A stretch of 64,000 bases of DNA from Pontibacter akesuensis. GTDB taxonomy: Bacteria > Bacteroidota > Bacteroidia > Cytophagales > Hymenobacteraceae. Position 1 is the stretch's first letter, and every line of letters begins with the position of its first letter. Made by a program: the position numbers and the translations under genes. The DNA lies in NCBI RefSeq assembly GCF_001611675.1, contig NZ_CP014766.1:2604001-2668000 (forward strand), given 5' to 3'. This document shows, piece after piece, positions 1-7,916 of the stretch. The notes under the pieces were generated by a model. The model was not told the DNA's origin, made no database searches, and saw only the letters and a list, made by a program, of their open reading frames with translations.

Positions 1-2
1 AG

Positions 3-110
3 CGCACCTCGCGTGGCCGCGAGGCTACCGAGATGGCATACCGCCACCTGGGCAAGATACCGCCGCAGGAGATTGCCTCCGGTGGGCTCTTCAGCCAGCC
101 CGGTGCCTAA
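3..110 (+). CDS. ruvB: Holliday junction branch-migration helicase RuvB, C-terminal fragment
   Basis: Only the last 35 codons are inside the window; the gene begins upstream. The frame ends in TAA at 108-110. The peptide contains RTSRGREATEMAYRHLGK, the conserved end of the RuvB winged-helix domain, which contacts DNA (E. coli RuvB has RTPRGRMAT followed by an aromatic/His segment at the same place). RuvB is the AAA+ motor that drives branch migration with RuvA before RuvC cleaves the junction. A terminator follows at once, and queG lies next on the same strand. The identification rests on this short tail only, but the motif is distinctive. Confidence 0.85.
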   Translation, partial: RTSRGREATEMAYRHLGKIPPQEIASGGLFSQPGA

Positions 111-136
111 AGATAACTGTTTGTGATTTTTTCTAA

Positions 137-166
137 AGAGCAGGCTTCGTGGCCTGCTCTTTTCTT
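137..166 (+). terminator. Rho-independent terminator of ruvB
   Basis: The arms AGAGCAGGC and GCCTGCTCT pair over 9 bp around a 6-nt loop, followed by a T-rich run. It lies 27 nt after the ruvB stop. The remaining sequence up to 363 holds only a promoter box. Confidence 0.8.
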
Positions 167-318
167 TTGTTAGGACCTCGCTGCGAGCGTCTGTTACAAC
201 ATAATGTAACAAACCGCTCCAACTTCTCCTAGTTCAAGAAAGGAAGTTGGTTACTGCTGCTGATCCCACTACATCCTCATTATCTCCCTAAAACCATCGG
301 GTTGGATTTATTTTAACT

Positions 319-326
319 TAATTTTG
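319..326 (+). promoter_or_regulatory. Bacteroidota -7 box (TAATTTTG) upstream of queG
   Basis: It matches TAnnTTTG, the -7 element of the Bacteroidota primary sigma factor. It sits 37 nt before the proposed TTG start of queG, which fits a leader of about 30 nt. I do not see a good -33 TTTG at the standard spacing. Confidence 0.45.
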
Positions 327-363
327 TTTCTCCTGAAGTATAAACAGCGGTTACAAGTATAAA

Positions 364-1308
364 TTGAGCAAAGAGAAGTATACATACCTGATCAAGCAGA
401 AGGCGCAGGAACTGGGCTTTATGTACTGCGGCATCTCCAAAGCGGATTTTCTGGAGGAGGAGGCGCCACGGCTGGAGCGCTGGCTCAACCAGAACATGCA
501 CGGCCAGATGCACTACATGGAAAACCACTTCGATAAGCGCCTGGACCCGCGCCTGCTGGTGGATGGGGCCAAATCTGTGGTGTCGCTGTTGCTCAATTAT
601 TACCCGGAAAAGGAAAACCAGCAGCAGGAGGAGGATACTTACAAAATATCCAAGTATGCCTATGGCACCGATTACCACTTCGTGATTAAAGACAAGCTGA
701 AGACACTGCTGGCGTACATCAACGAAGAGATAGGGGAGGTTGGAGGCCGCTGCTTTGTGGATTCCGCGCCGGTGCTGGATAAGGCCTGGGCAAAGAAAAG
801 CGGCTTGGGCTGGGTAGGCAAAAATTCAAACCTGATCACGCCGCAGGTAGGCAGCTTCTACTTTATAGCTGAGCTGATCATTAACCTGGAACTGGAATAC
901 GACGGGCCGATAAAAGATTACTGCGGCTCCTGCACGCGCTGCCTCGATGCGTGCCCGACAGGTGCTATTACCGAACCCTATGTGGTGGACGGCAGCAAGT
1001 GCATCTCCTACTTCACCATTGAGCTGAAAGACCAACTGCCGCAGGAAATGAACGGGAAATTCGGAAATTGGGTGTTTGGCTGTGATATCTGCCAGGATGT
1101 GTGCCCGTGGAACCGTTTCAGCAAACCGCATCAGGAACCGGCTTTTGCGCCGCACCCCGATCTGAAGCACCTCAAAACCAGCGATTGGCAGGAGCTGACG
1201 CACGAAGTTTTCTCGCAGCTGTTCAGGAAATCAGCCGTGAAGCGGACAGGCTACAATGGCCTGCTGCGCAACATTCTGTTTGTGCAAGATAGCCCTGAAA
1301 AGGACTAG
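364..1308 (+). CDS. queG: epoxyqueuosine reductase QueG
   Basis: QueG is a cobalamin-dependent iron-sulfur enzyme that reduces epoxyqueuosine to queuosine in the wobble position of tRNAs, the last step of queuosine synthesis. At 314 residues it is in the normal size range. Two ferredoxin-type clusters are visible: [16 protein letters not shown] from about residue 187 and [13 protein letters not shown] from about residue 240. The segment VDSAPVLDK before the first cluster carries the conserved acidic active-site region. The start is TTG at 364: an in-frame TGA lies at 334-336 and no ATG lies between. The gene follows ruvB, an order I believe is common in this phylum (inference). Confidence 0.93.
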   Translation: MSKEKYTYLIKQKAQELGFMYCGISKADFLEEEAPRLERWLNQNMHGQMHYMENHFDKRLDPRLLVDGAKSVVSLLLNYYPEKENQQQEEDTYKISKYAYGTDYHFVIKDKLKTLLAYINEEIGEVGGRCFVDSAPVLDKAWAKKSGLGWVGKNSNLITPQVGSFYFIAELIINLELEYDGPIKDYCGSCTRCLDACPTGAITEPYVVDGSKCISYFTIELKDQLPQEMNGKFGNWVFGCDICQDVCPWNRFSKPHQEPAFAPHPDLKHLKTSDWQELTHEVFSQLFRKSAVKRTGYNGLLRNILFVQDSPEKD

Positions 1309-1309
1309 C

Positions 1310-1513
1310 CTATACTTTGGGTTTCAGAAACACCCTGTTCAGGATGAGCAGGTACATGCCCGAGAACTGTTCGTAGCACCAGTTTCTCAGTTGCTTTAGC
1401 TCGGCTCGCTCCAGCACTTTAAACGCTTTGCGCAATTCTTTTTCAAACAGCATCTTATCAAAGCTAACCTTCAATAAAATGGTTTTAACGTATTCCAGCA
1501 TTTCAATAAACAT
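1310..1513 (-). CDS. conserved small protein of unknown function, 67 residues
   Basis: This is a basic, helical-looking protein of 67 residues, MFIEMLEYVK at the N terminus and VFLKPKV at the C terminus, with no signal peptide or membrane segment. A second ATG gives MLEYVKTILLKVSFDK, and I believe close relatives in Cytophagales start there (63 residues); this is memory, not a search. Its stop lies directly after the queG stop on the opposite strand, so the two genes converge with almost no spacer. Function unknown. The regular leucine and lysine pattern suggests a small helical cytoplasmic protein. Confidence 0.65.
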   Translation of the reverse strand: MFIEMLEYVKTILLKVSFDKMLFEKELRKAFKVLERAELKQLRNWCYEQFSGMYLLILNRVFLKPKV

Positions 1514-1616
1514 GAATTGGTAATGTGTTTATTAATACGGATGATGAAGCTAAAAGTGTCGGAATATTTATAAAAAATCACTCAATAGCTTAAGTGTTAG
1601 AACGTTTGAAAACAAA

Positions 1617-1652
1617 AAGGCCAGGAGTTGCAATCAAGCAGTTCCTGGCCTT
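1617..1652 (-). terminator. terminator of the ferritin-like operon
   Basis: AAGGCCAGGA and TCCTGGCCTT pair over 10 bp. On the minus strand the right end is followed by a T-rich run (the plus strand reads AACAAAAAGG). It lies 25 nt past the stop of the second ferritin-like gene. Confidence 0.8.
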
Positions 1653-1677
1653 CTATAGTAGTATGAACAGTTATTCG

Positions 1678-2478
1678 CTATGCGATAAACAGCGTTGCAA
1701 TGTTCATTACCTGCTCCTTCGTAAGCGGCTCATCGAATGCCTCTGTAGCAGCATCAGTGGATACACCGTTGAACCCAGCGATGTTCACGCCTGCCTGCAT
1801 TGTCTCGGCTTCGCCCATGTATACTGCGTTGGCAGCAGCAGGAACCATTTCGCCTTCCGGTCCGCCCGTAATCCAGCCTTTCAGGCCGCGAATTCTACGC
1901 ACAATAGAGGCGTGGCGTGCCTCCACAGCATGGATCTGCAGCGCAGCTGTCAGTACAGCAGGGTTGCCTGCTAAGTTAGCAGCCTGTCCTTTGTAGGCAC
2001 GAACACCGGTATCCTCAAAAGCCTGCGATAACGTCATAAACGTTTGAAGATCAGTGTTCCAGTTAGGGAATGCGCCTCCTGCCGAAAAATCGAAGTTTGG
2101 CTTACCGGTTGGAGTGCCGCCTGCTCCCTGAATGGCTGTTTTCAGGAATTCAACGTGCGCTACTTCATTGTCGCGTACGCTCTCGAAAAAGTCTCTGGTG
2201 TCACCGAAGTTAAGGGCTGAGCTGTTCAGGCCCTGGATGTAAAACTCTGCCTCCAGGTACTCCAGTGTCAGGGCAAAGTTCAATACTTCCAGTACGCTGC
2301 TGGTCGACTGTCCGTATGCCTTCTTGAACATGGTACCCATGGCCAGTGGCACAGCGGCCAACGCCACTTTTTTGCCGAAGCTGCCCAATCCGCTAAATGC
2401 CTCGCGGCGCGAAGCCAGACGCTGGTATACTTCCGGGTCTGTCTTCTCTATATCTTTTATTATATTAAATATGTTCAT
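1678..2478 (-). CDS. ferritin-like domain protein (desiccation-associated type), second gene of pair
   Basis: This 266-residue protein belongs to the ferritin_2 / Rds1-like family, four-helix bundles often annotated as desiccation-related. Visible helices contain LNFALTLEYLEAEFYIQGL and, later, ALQIHAVEARHASIVR; the E and ExxH residues are the candidate metal ligands. Residues 38-57 form a hydrophobic stretch (VALAAVPLAMGTMFKKAYGQ) after a basic region, which suggests export, although a typical twin-arginine motif is less clear than in its neighbour. The RBS is strong (GGAGGACAAGAGAA before ATG). It lies 20 nt after the first ferritin-like gene, so the two are co-transcribed. Iron or manganese binding is family inference; the substrate is unknown. 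Confidence 0.85.
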   Translation of the reverse strand: MNIFNIIKDIEKTDPEVYQRLASRREAFSGLGSFGKKVALAAVPLAMGTMFKKAYGQSTSSVLEVLNFALTLEYLEAEFYIQGLNSSALNFGDTRDFFESVRDNEVAHVEFLKTAIQGAGGTPTGKPNFDFSAGGAFPNWNTDLQTFMTLSQAFEDTGVRAYKGQAANLAGNPAVLTAALQIHAVEARHASIVRRIRGLKGWITGGPEGEMVPAAANAVYMGEAETMQAGVNIAGFNGVSTDAATEAFDEPLTKEQVMNIATLFIA

Positions 2479-2498
2479 TTCTCTTGTCCTCCTGTTGC

Positions 2499-3230
2499 TT
2501 ATTTAGGTAAGTTGCTGAAGTTAATTTTAGTTTTGATGAAAGGGGCGGCTGCCGTCAGCACCTCGGTAGGTGACATGGCTCTGTCCAATCCCTGTGCATC
2601 AATAACCGCCTCGCCATACTCCCTGTCGTTGTTGCTGATCAGGTCGTGAATAGCAGCGGCGTGTCGGGCCTCAACCGATACAATCTTACCGGCCAGCAGT
2701 AGGTAGGTTAAGCCATCACCTGTGTCTGTAAAAAGCTTGCCGGCCCCGTTATAGGCGGCTACACCGAGGTCTTCAAACGTTCTGGCTGTTTCCAGCACGC
2801 TGTTTTTGTTTGTGAAGTTCACAGCGCTGAAGTCCACCTCCAGGCCTGGAATGGCATTTTTGCCAAGGGCAGCCTTGAAGAACTCGCGGTGCGCGACTTC
2901 ATGCGCTTTCAAATCCATCATTACCTGCATTTCTGCGGCAGAAAGTGCGCTGCCTGATTTTGCCACTACTTCCGTGTAGAAAGCGGCTTCCAGTTGCTCT
3001 AGTGCATAGGCATAGTTCAAAACGCCTGTATCACCGGATCCGAGGTCTACCTCACCGTTCATCGGCGGGTTTACATCGTCATCGTCGTCATCGCACGAGG
3101 TGGTTAGCAATATAGTCGCGGCAGCGGCAGTGGCTCCGGCGTAGCGGAAAAATGATCGGCGCTGCATCGGGCTCAGCAGGTGCTGTCCTAGACCCTGGCC
3201 ATTCTCCTCAGGTTTAGCTAGTTCTTTCAT
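2499..3230 (-). CDS. ferritin-like domain lipoprotein with Tat-like signal, first gene of pair
   Basis: I start the gene at the ATG at 3230 (MKELAKPEENG), giving 243 residues; the open frame extends further upstream but without a fitting start. Near residue 25 is a twin-arginine-like segment QRRSFFRYAG, followed by a hydrophobic run and a lipobox-like TTSC and then a run of six Asp. This suggests a Tat-exported lipoprotein held in the cell envelope. The ferritin-like helices show ALEQLEAAFY, LKAHEVAHREFF and IVSVEARHAAAIHDL, with E and ExxH ligands as in the downstream paralogue. Family role: periplasmic or membrane-bound four-helix bundle linked to desiccation and oxidative stress. Exact function unknown. 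Confidence 0.87.
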   Translation of the reverse strand: MKELAKPEENGQGLGQHLLSPMQRRSFFRYAGATAAAATILLTTSCDDDDDDVNPPMNGEVDLGSGDTGVLNYAYALEQLEAAFYTEVVAKSGSALSAAEMQVMMDLKAHEVAHREFFKAALGKNAIPGLEVDFSAVNFTNKNSVLETARTFEDLGVAAYNGAGKLFTDTGDGLTYLLLAGKIVSVEARHAAAIHDLISNNDREYGEAVIDAQGLDRAMSPTEVLTAAAPFIKTKINFSNLPK

Positions 3231-3539
3231 ATAGTTTGGTTTTTGAGTGATATAAATTTTACTGCAGAAGAGGTTGACGTCACCAACAATGAAGCCTATA
3301 CCTCGTCCCAAGCCAACTACCTACGGCAGCGGGTTTGCATCTGGATTTAGAGGAAGTGCAATTTTTAACTGTGTTGCAACATGGTTGTGGTGCAATTGCC
3401 TGGGGGAGATCGTGCGGTCGTGCGGAAGCAGAAAGTGGCCTGACGCACTTAAATTCCGCCTTTCAGCGTTTTATGGCAGAAAGTGTTAAATTTGAAACTT
3501 AGATTCAGGCCTGACTGCCGAAAAAACGAATACAAAACC
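3231..3539. other. divergent intergenic region, ferritin-like pair / BatD
   Basis: About 310 nt between divergent genes. It contains a plus-strand -7 box at 3487-3494. The open frame at 3274-3489 on the plus strand has no recognisable content and no RBS; I see no further gene. Confidence 0.5.
3487..3494 (+). promoter_or_regulatory. -7 box TAAATTTG upstream of the BatD-like gene
   Basis: A perfect TAnnTTTG. A TTTC at 3461-3464 lies 22 nt upstream and could act as a weak -33 element. The box is 45 nt before the chosen ATG at 3540. Confidence 0.5.
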
Positions 3540-4982
3540 ATGCGATCTATCTGCCTTACTTTTATACTTGTATTTATGCTGCTTGTGCCCGCATGGGCGC
3601 AGCAGGTAAGTATTGAGTTAGGCAAAAGCCCGTTGCCGCTTAACCAGTACTACACCATCTCGGTGCGCCTGCAAAACCAGCAGTTGCAGGAGTACACGCC
3701 CTTCCCGGACATAGAGGGCTTTAAGAAGAGCAACAAGTACTCTACTACCAAAACCATCGTTACAGGCGGCAGCACCACCACCATCCTCACCATCACCCAG
3801 AATTATGCGGCACTGGAGGAGGGGGAGTATGTGGTAAAGCCCTTTTCCATGAAGGTGAACGGGCAGGCGGTGCAGTCGCAGGGGATGGAGGTAACCGTTA
3901 CGCCGCTGCAGGCCAATGCGCCGCAGCGCAGTAACCAGCCCGACCTGATCACTCCCGAAGCCGACCAGGAGCAGGAGGTGGAGCAGTCCGTGGAGTTTAT
4001 CGACAAAGAAGACAATGCGTTCCTGACGGTCTACACCAACAAGGATGAGGTGTTTGTAGGGGAGGGCGTAAACGTGGTGCTATACTTTTACCTGGCCGAG
4101 GCTGATCAGCGCCTGCTAGACTTCCATGATTTCGCCAACCAGCTGAACACTATGCTGCGGCAGATAAAACAACCCCATGCTTGGGAAGAAACATTTGATT
4201 TTACCGAAATCACACCTGAAAATGTGCTTGTGCGCGGGGAGCCCTACCTGCGGTTCAGGCTTTATGAGACAATGCTGTACCCGCTGAGCAACGAGCCGTT
4301 CCGGTTTCCGCAGCTGCAACTCCAGATGATCAAGTATAAAGTGGCTAAGAATCCATCGTTGGTGGAGGAAGACAGGCAGGAGGGCTACAAAATTTTCTAC
4401 TCGCGGCCAAAGGAGGTGCTGGTGAAGCAACTGCCGCCCCACCCGCTGCGCGATGTGGTGCCCGTGGGCGACTATACCCTGAGGGAGCGGCTGTCGAAGA
4501 GGAGCGTGCCGGTGAATAAGAGTTTCCGATTTACTTTTGAAGTGGTGGGCGAGGGTAACATTGCCGCCATTATGGCGCCCGAACCCAGGGTACCAACCGG
4601 GCTGGAGTTTTACCCGGCTGATGTGCGCCAGGATGTAACCAAGCGCGACGGCAGCGTATCGGGTGCTAAGAGCTTTACGTTCGCCGTGCTGCCCCGCGAG
4701 CCAGGCGACTACCGTATGGACAAGATACTGGAGTGGATCTATTTCAGCCCCACCACCGCCTCCTACGATACCCTGCGGCCCACGCTGCAGGTACAGGTTA
4801 CGGGTGCCAGCGACAGCGATGCACTGGTACTGTCCCGCGACCTGGGACCTTTCTACAACATCATCGAAAACGAAGACAACACACTGGTAAGCCTGCACGA
4901 GTTTGACGAGGTAAAGCGCTATACCAACATAATCTTGCTGCTGCTGCTGGCTGTGGCGGCGTTTGTTTTCCTAAAGAAATAA
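3540..4982 (+). CDS. BatD-like protein (oxygen-tolerance family)
   Basis: I take ATG 3540 as the start because it gives a clean signal peptide, [21 protein letters not shown]; the longer frame from GTG 3483 does not. The product has 480 residues. It has the BatD pattern: a secreted beta-rich protein with repeated domains (an early TISVRLQNQ segment, later [18 protein letters not shown] and [13 protein letters not shown]) and a single C-terminal membrane helix ([17 protein letters not shown]). BatD usually sits in a Bat operon with von Willebrand A-domain proteins BatA and BatB; here it stands alone in front of aroC, whose start follows its stop by 2 nt. The name describes the family, and the molecular role remains unclear. 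Confidence 0.8.
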   Translation: MRSICLTFILVFMLLVPAWAQQVSIELGKSPLPLNQYYTISVRLQNQQLQEYTPFPDIEGFKKSNKYSTTKTIVTGGSTTTILTITQNYAALEEGEYVVKPFSMKVNGQAVQSQGMEVTVTPLQANAPQRSNQPDLITPEADQEQEVEQSVEFIDKEDNAFLTVYTNKDEVFVGEGVNVVLYFYLAEADQRLLDFHDFANQLNTMLRQIKQPHAWEETFDFTEITPENVLVRGEPYLRFRLYETMLYPLSNEPFRFPQLQLQMIKYKVAKNPSLVEEDRQEGYKIFYSRPKEVLVKQLPPHPLRDVVPVGDYTLRERLSKRSVPVNKSFRFTFEVVGEGNIAAIMAPEPRVPTGLEFYPADVRQDVTKRDGSVSGAKSFTFAVLPREPGDYRMDKILEWIYFSPTTASYDTLRPTLQVQVTGASDSDALVLSRDLGPFYNIIENEDNTLVSLHEFDEVKRYTNIILLLLLAVAAFVFLKK

Positions 4983-4984
4983 CT

Positions 4985-6064
4985 ATGAGCAACTCCTACG
5001 GAAAACTGTTCCGGATCACAACCTTTGGCGAGTCGCATGGTGCGGCAGTGGGCGTAACCGTAGACGGCTGCCCGGCCGGCCTGGAAATCTCCCCGGAGGA
5101 GATACAGCACGCGCTGGACCGTCGCCGCCCCGGCCAGTCCGATATCACCACCCCCCGCAAGGAGGAGGACAGGGTGACCATACTTTCCGGCATATTCGAC
5201 GGCAGAACCACCGGTACGCCTATTGCCCTTGTGGTAAACAACAAAGACCAGCACAGCCACGACTACAGCCATGTGGAGCACGCTTTCCGCCCTTCGCACG
5301 CGGATTATACTTATACTGCCAAGTATGGCCTGCGCGATTTCCGGGGCGGTGGCCGCAGCTCTGCCCGCGAAACGGTGGCTCGGGTAGCGGCCGGTGCGCT
5401 GGCGGCTAAACTGCTGCTGCACCACGGCATTACGGTGCAGAGCTATGTATCGCAGGTGGGTACGGTAAAACTGCGCAAGCACTACTCCAAACTGGACCTA
5501 AGCAAGATAGATTCTAACAAGGTGCGCTGCCCGGACGGGAAAATCGCCGCCCGCATGATCGGCGTAGTGGAGGAAGCCCGCGACAGCCTCGATACGGTGG
5601 GTGGCGTGGTAAGCTGCGTGGTAAAAGGCGTGCCCGCCGGTTTGGGAGAGCCTGTTTTCGATAAGCTGCACGCCGAGCTTGGCAAGGCGATGCTAAGTGT
5701 AAATGCAGTGAAAGGCTTTGAGTACGGCAGCGGTTTTGAAGGCGTAAAGATGCGCGGCTCCGAGCACAACGATGAGTTTTACACCGATGCGCAGGGCCAG
5801 GTGCGCACCCGCACCAACAACTCTGGCGGTATACAGGGTGGCATCAGCAACGGCCAGGATATTTACTTTAGCGTGGCTTTTAAACCAGTCGCGACCATTT
5901 TGCAGCCCCAAACCACCATCAACGATGCCGGTGAGGAAATTACGCTCCAGGGCAAAGGCCGACACGACCCCTGCGTGTTGCCGCGCGCGGTGCCCATTGT
6001 GGATGCCATGGCCGCACTGGTGATTGCCGATTTCCTGCTGCGGCAGCGGGTAAACAAGCTGTAG
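4985..6064 (+). CDS. aroC: chorismate synthase
   Basis: Chorismate synthase converts EPSP to chorismate, the last step of the shikimate pathway, using reduced FMN without net redox change. At 359 residues the length is standard. Signatures are [12 protein letters not shown] at the N terminus, the [19 protein letters not shown] segment near residue 120, and the C-terminal [18 protein letters not shown]. It is probably translated with the BatD-like gene, which ends 2 nt before this ATG. No other aro gene is in the window. Confidence 0.97.
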   Translation: MSNSYGKLFRITTFGESHGAAVGVTVDGCPAGLEISPEEIQHALDRRRPGQSDITTPRKEEDRVTILSGIFDGRTTGTPIALVVNNKDQHSHDYSHVEHAFRPSHADYTYTAKYGLRDFRGGGRSSARETVARVAAGALAAKLLLHHGITVQSYVSQVGTVKLRKHYSKLDLSKIDSNKVRCPDGKIAARMIGVVEEARDSLDTVGGVVSCVVKGVPAGLGEPVFDKLHAELGKAMLSVNAVKGFEYGSGFEGVKMRGSEHNDEFYTDAQGQVRTRTNNSGGIQGGISNGQDIYFSVAFKPVATILQPQTTINDAGEEITLQGKGRHDPCVLPRAVPIVDAMAALVIADFLLRQRVNKL

Positions 6065-6088
6065 TTAAAAGTGGGGTTGCGGGCTTAA

Positions 6089-6766
6089 TCAGGAGAAGGC
6101 ATCTGCTGGCACATAGCCCCACCGGAGAAGTTCCTGCTCGTGCGTTATAGGCCGGCAAAAGCCGTCTGTAAGAAGTATGATGCGGGTGCTGGCACGCAGC
6201 ACTGACCGGTAATCGTGGTCGGTTATGATGAAGCCTTTGGTGCCCAGGTGTGCCTGTAGCAATTCCTCTATATGCTCCACGTAAAGCGGCTCCACCCCGG
6301 AGAAGGGCTCGTCGAGCAACAGGAACTTTGCATCCAGCTGCAGCAAAAGCAGCAGTTCCAAATACCGCAGTTCTCCTTTCGAAAGCTCATCGGCGTGTTT
6401 GTTCAGGTGCTTTTGCAGGCGCTCATCCTCCTTTACATGGTGGCGCTTGTCCGGCGTCAGCAAATATAAATCAATAATCCGGCTGATCCGGATATTGTTG
6501 GGAAGGAAATGCTGCTGGGGCAAATAGGCGATCAGGTGCTGGTGCTTGTACGGCTCCGGGTAAACCTGCCCGTTCATCCGGATGTGCTTGTGCACCGTAG
6601 GCTTCGTTCCAAAGATAATCTGTAGCAGCGTGGTTTTACCGCAGCCGTTTCTTCCGAGCAATCCTACCACCTCACCTGTTTCGCAGCTTAGGTAGATGTC
6701 AGACAGCAACTGCCGGTCGCCCACCTGGTACAAAATACTGTCTGCCTCAAGTTTGTTTTTAAGCAT
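6089..6766 (-). CDS. ABC transporter ATP-binding protein
   Basis: A single 225-residue nucleotide-binding domain. Walker A is GRNGCGKTT near residue 38, the signature is LSKGELRYLE (a variant of LSGGQ), Walker B is KFLLLDEPFSGVEP, and the switch histidine is in ITDHDYRS. The ATG is embedded in the end of the upstream membrane-protein frame: that frame's TAA is at 6761-6759, giving an 8-nt overlap. This fits translational coupling of an ATPase with a small membrane partner. No typical large permease is present nearby, so the substrate cannot be named. It may be a truncated exporter or an ATPase with a non-transport role. Confidence 0.88.
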   Translation of the reverse strand: MLKNKLEADSILYQVGDRQLLSDIYLSCETGEVVGLLGRNGCGKTTLLQIIFGTKPTVHKHIRMNGQVYPEPYKHQHLIAYLPQQHFLPNNIRISRIIDLYLLTPDKRHHVKEDERLQKHLNKHADELSKGELRYLELLLLLQLDAKFLLLDEPFSGVEPLYVEHIEELLQAHLGTKGFIITDHDYRSVLRASTRIILLTDGFCRPITHEQELLRWGYVPADAFS

Positions 6767-7076
6767 AGAGGTACAGCTTTAGCAAGAACAACAGCAGGAC
6801 AATGGCCACATTGGCAAGGTATGCGCTACCGATAAGGTTTACCTTGCTCAGGCCCATGTTGTGGTAAAAAAAATACTGGTTGCTGTGCCGTGTTTAGAAC
6901 AAGTATAAGGCAATCAGAAAGCCCCCCGTGAGCAGGCTCAGGCTAAAGGCATTGATCATCCGAATGGCTACATGCTGCTGAAAAGCCAGTCCCGTTAAAG
7001 CCGCAAGCAGGGAAAACGGCAGGTTAAAGGTCTGGAGAACCTTATAGTAGTGCAGGCGCAGTCTGAGTTTTTGCAT
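6759..7076 (-). pseudogene. small membrane protein with an in-frame TAA stop (60 + 44 codons)
   Basis: From ATG 7076 the frame encodes MQKLRLRLHYYKVLQTF followed by two hydrophobic segments, and stops at TAA 6896-6894 after 60 residues. Read through that stop in the same frame, it continues 44 codons (TRHSNQYFFYHNMGLSKVN, then a further hydrophobic helix ending LLLFLLKLYLYA) to TAA 6761-6759, overlapping the ABC ATPase start by 8 nt. The intact frame, the second-half membrane helix and the coupling overlap argue that the original gene is about 105 residues and that the stop is recent, a sequencing error, or recoded. Function unknown; probably the membrane partner of the ATPase. Confidence 0.6.
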
Positions 7077-7115
7077 GAGCTCGGGTTGTACTGCTGAAGA
7101 TAATAAATATTGGCT

Positions 7116-7715
7116 TTACCTGATGGGAGCGCCAAATAGTTTTATATCGCTTGGCACCGTGTAGCGCCTTTGCTGCCCCCGGAGCGACTGCTGTATGCAG
7201 TAATTGGCGTTGGCACCGGCATCCATACTTGGTCCCTCCAGAATGGAGCGGTAGTATAAAGGTCCTAGGTCTACTTTCAGCTCGGGCTCCTTAGCAAGCT
7301 TTACCTTGGAAATGGCTGTCCGGAGATCACGTTCTGTAGCCCAGGGCATCACATCAACGGTGGGTAACTCTGTGGCTTTTTCCTGCAGTACGATGTTGGC
7401 TGAGAAGTTATAACCCTGTATCGCCGTCGGGACGAGGATGTACTGCCTGCTGTAGCCCAGCGAACTCACCACCACACTGTCGCGGGGCAGTACGGGCATG
7501 GAAAAGTAGCCGTATTGGTTTGTGAAGGTGCCCCGTGTGGTGTGCGGCACAAACACAGCCACACCAGCCAGACCTGTGGCGCTGTCGCCTGCCGTTACCA
7601 TGCCTGAAAGCTGGAGGACCTGTGGGTTTTCCTGTGCAGCCGCCTGAAGCGATAGCATCCAAAGTAGGGCTAGCAGCCAGAACGGATGGCAGTGGAGAGC
7701 AGGTACGTTTTTCAT
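7116..7715 (-). CDS. secreted CarboxypepD_reg-like domain protein
   Basis: This 199-residue protein has an N-terminal signal peptide (hydrophobic LLALLWMLSLQAAAQ) and then a transthyretin-like beta-sandwich: LSGMVTAGDSATGLAGVAVFV, GTFTNQYGYFSMPVL and DSVVVSSLGYSR are the hallmarks of the carboxypeptidase regulatory-like fold found at the start of many SusC/TonB-linked receptors. After this domain comes about 90 residues without a recognised fold. There is no receptor barrel here, so this is the stand-alone type, probably periplasmic. It lies 39 nt upstream of the small membrane protein and the ATPase, so the three genes may be one transcript. Precise role unknown. Confidence 0.75.
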   Translation of the reverse strand: MKNVPALHCHPFWLLALLWMLSLQAAAQENPQVLQLSGMVTAGDSATGLAGVAVFVPHTTRGTFTNQYGYFSMPVLPRDSVVVSSLGYSRQYILVPTAIQGYNFSANIVLQEKATELPTVDVMPWATERDLRTAISKVKLAKEPELKVDLGPLYYRSILEGPSMDAGANANYCIQQSLRGQQRRYTVPSDIKLFGAPIR

Positions 7716-7860
7716 AGCGTGGTGCGGGTGTAAGGGGTGCGGTGGCGCTAGCCGTTATGTCAACGTAAAAATATACTAATTCATATATACTGAAGTATAA
7801 AATGTAAAGCAACTAACCTGTTTGCGCGGCAAACTGTGGGCGGTAAGTATAGCTGTAAAA

Positions 7861-7899
7861 CAGAAGCGCCGCCTCTGCTAAGCAAAGGCGGCGCTTCTG
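7861..7899 (-). terminator. terminator downstream of the antiporter gene
   Basis: CAGAAGCGCCGCCT pairs perfectly with AGGCGGCGCTTCTG (14 bp). On the minus strand it is followed by TTTTAC. It lies 18 nt past the antiporter stop. Confidence 0.85.
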
Positions 7900-7916
7900 T
7901 GTTGAAGAATATAGTT

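Noticed and set aside
3274..3489. 71-residue plus-strand open frame upstream of the BatD-like gene
   Set aside because: No RBS and random-looking composition in a divergent promoter region.
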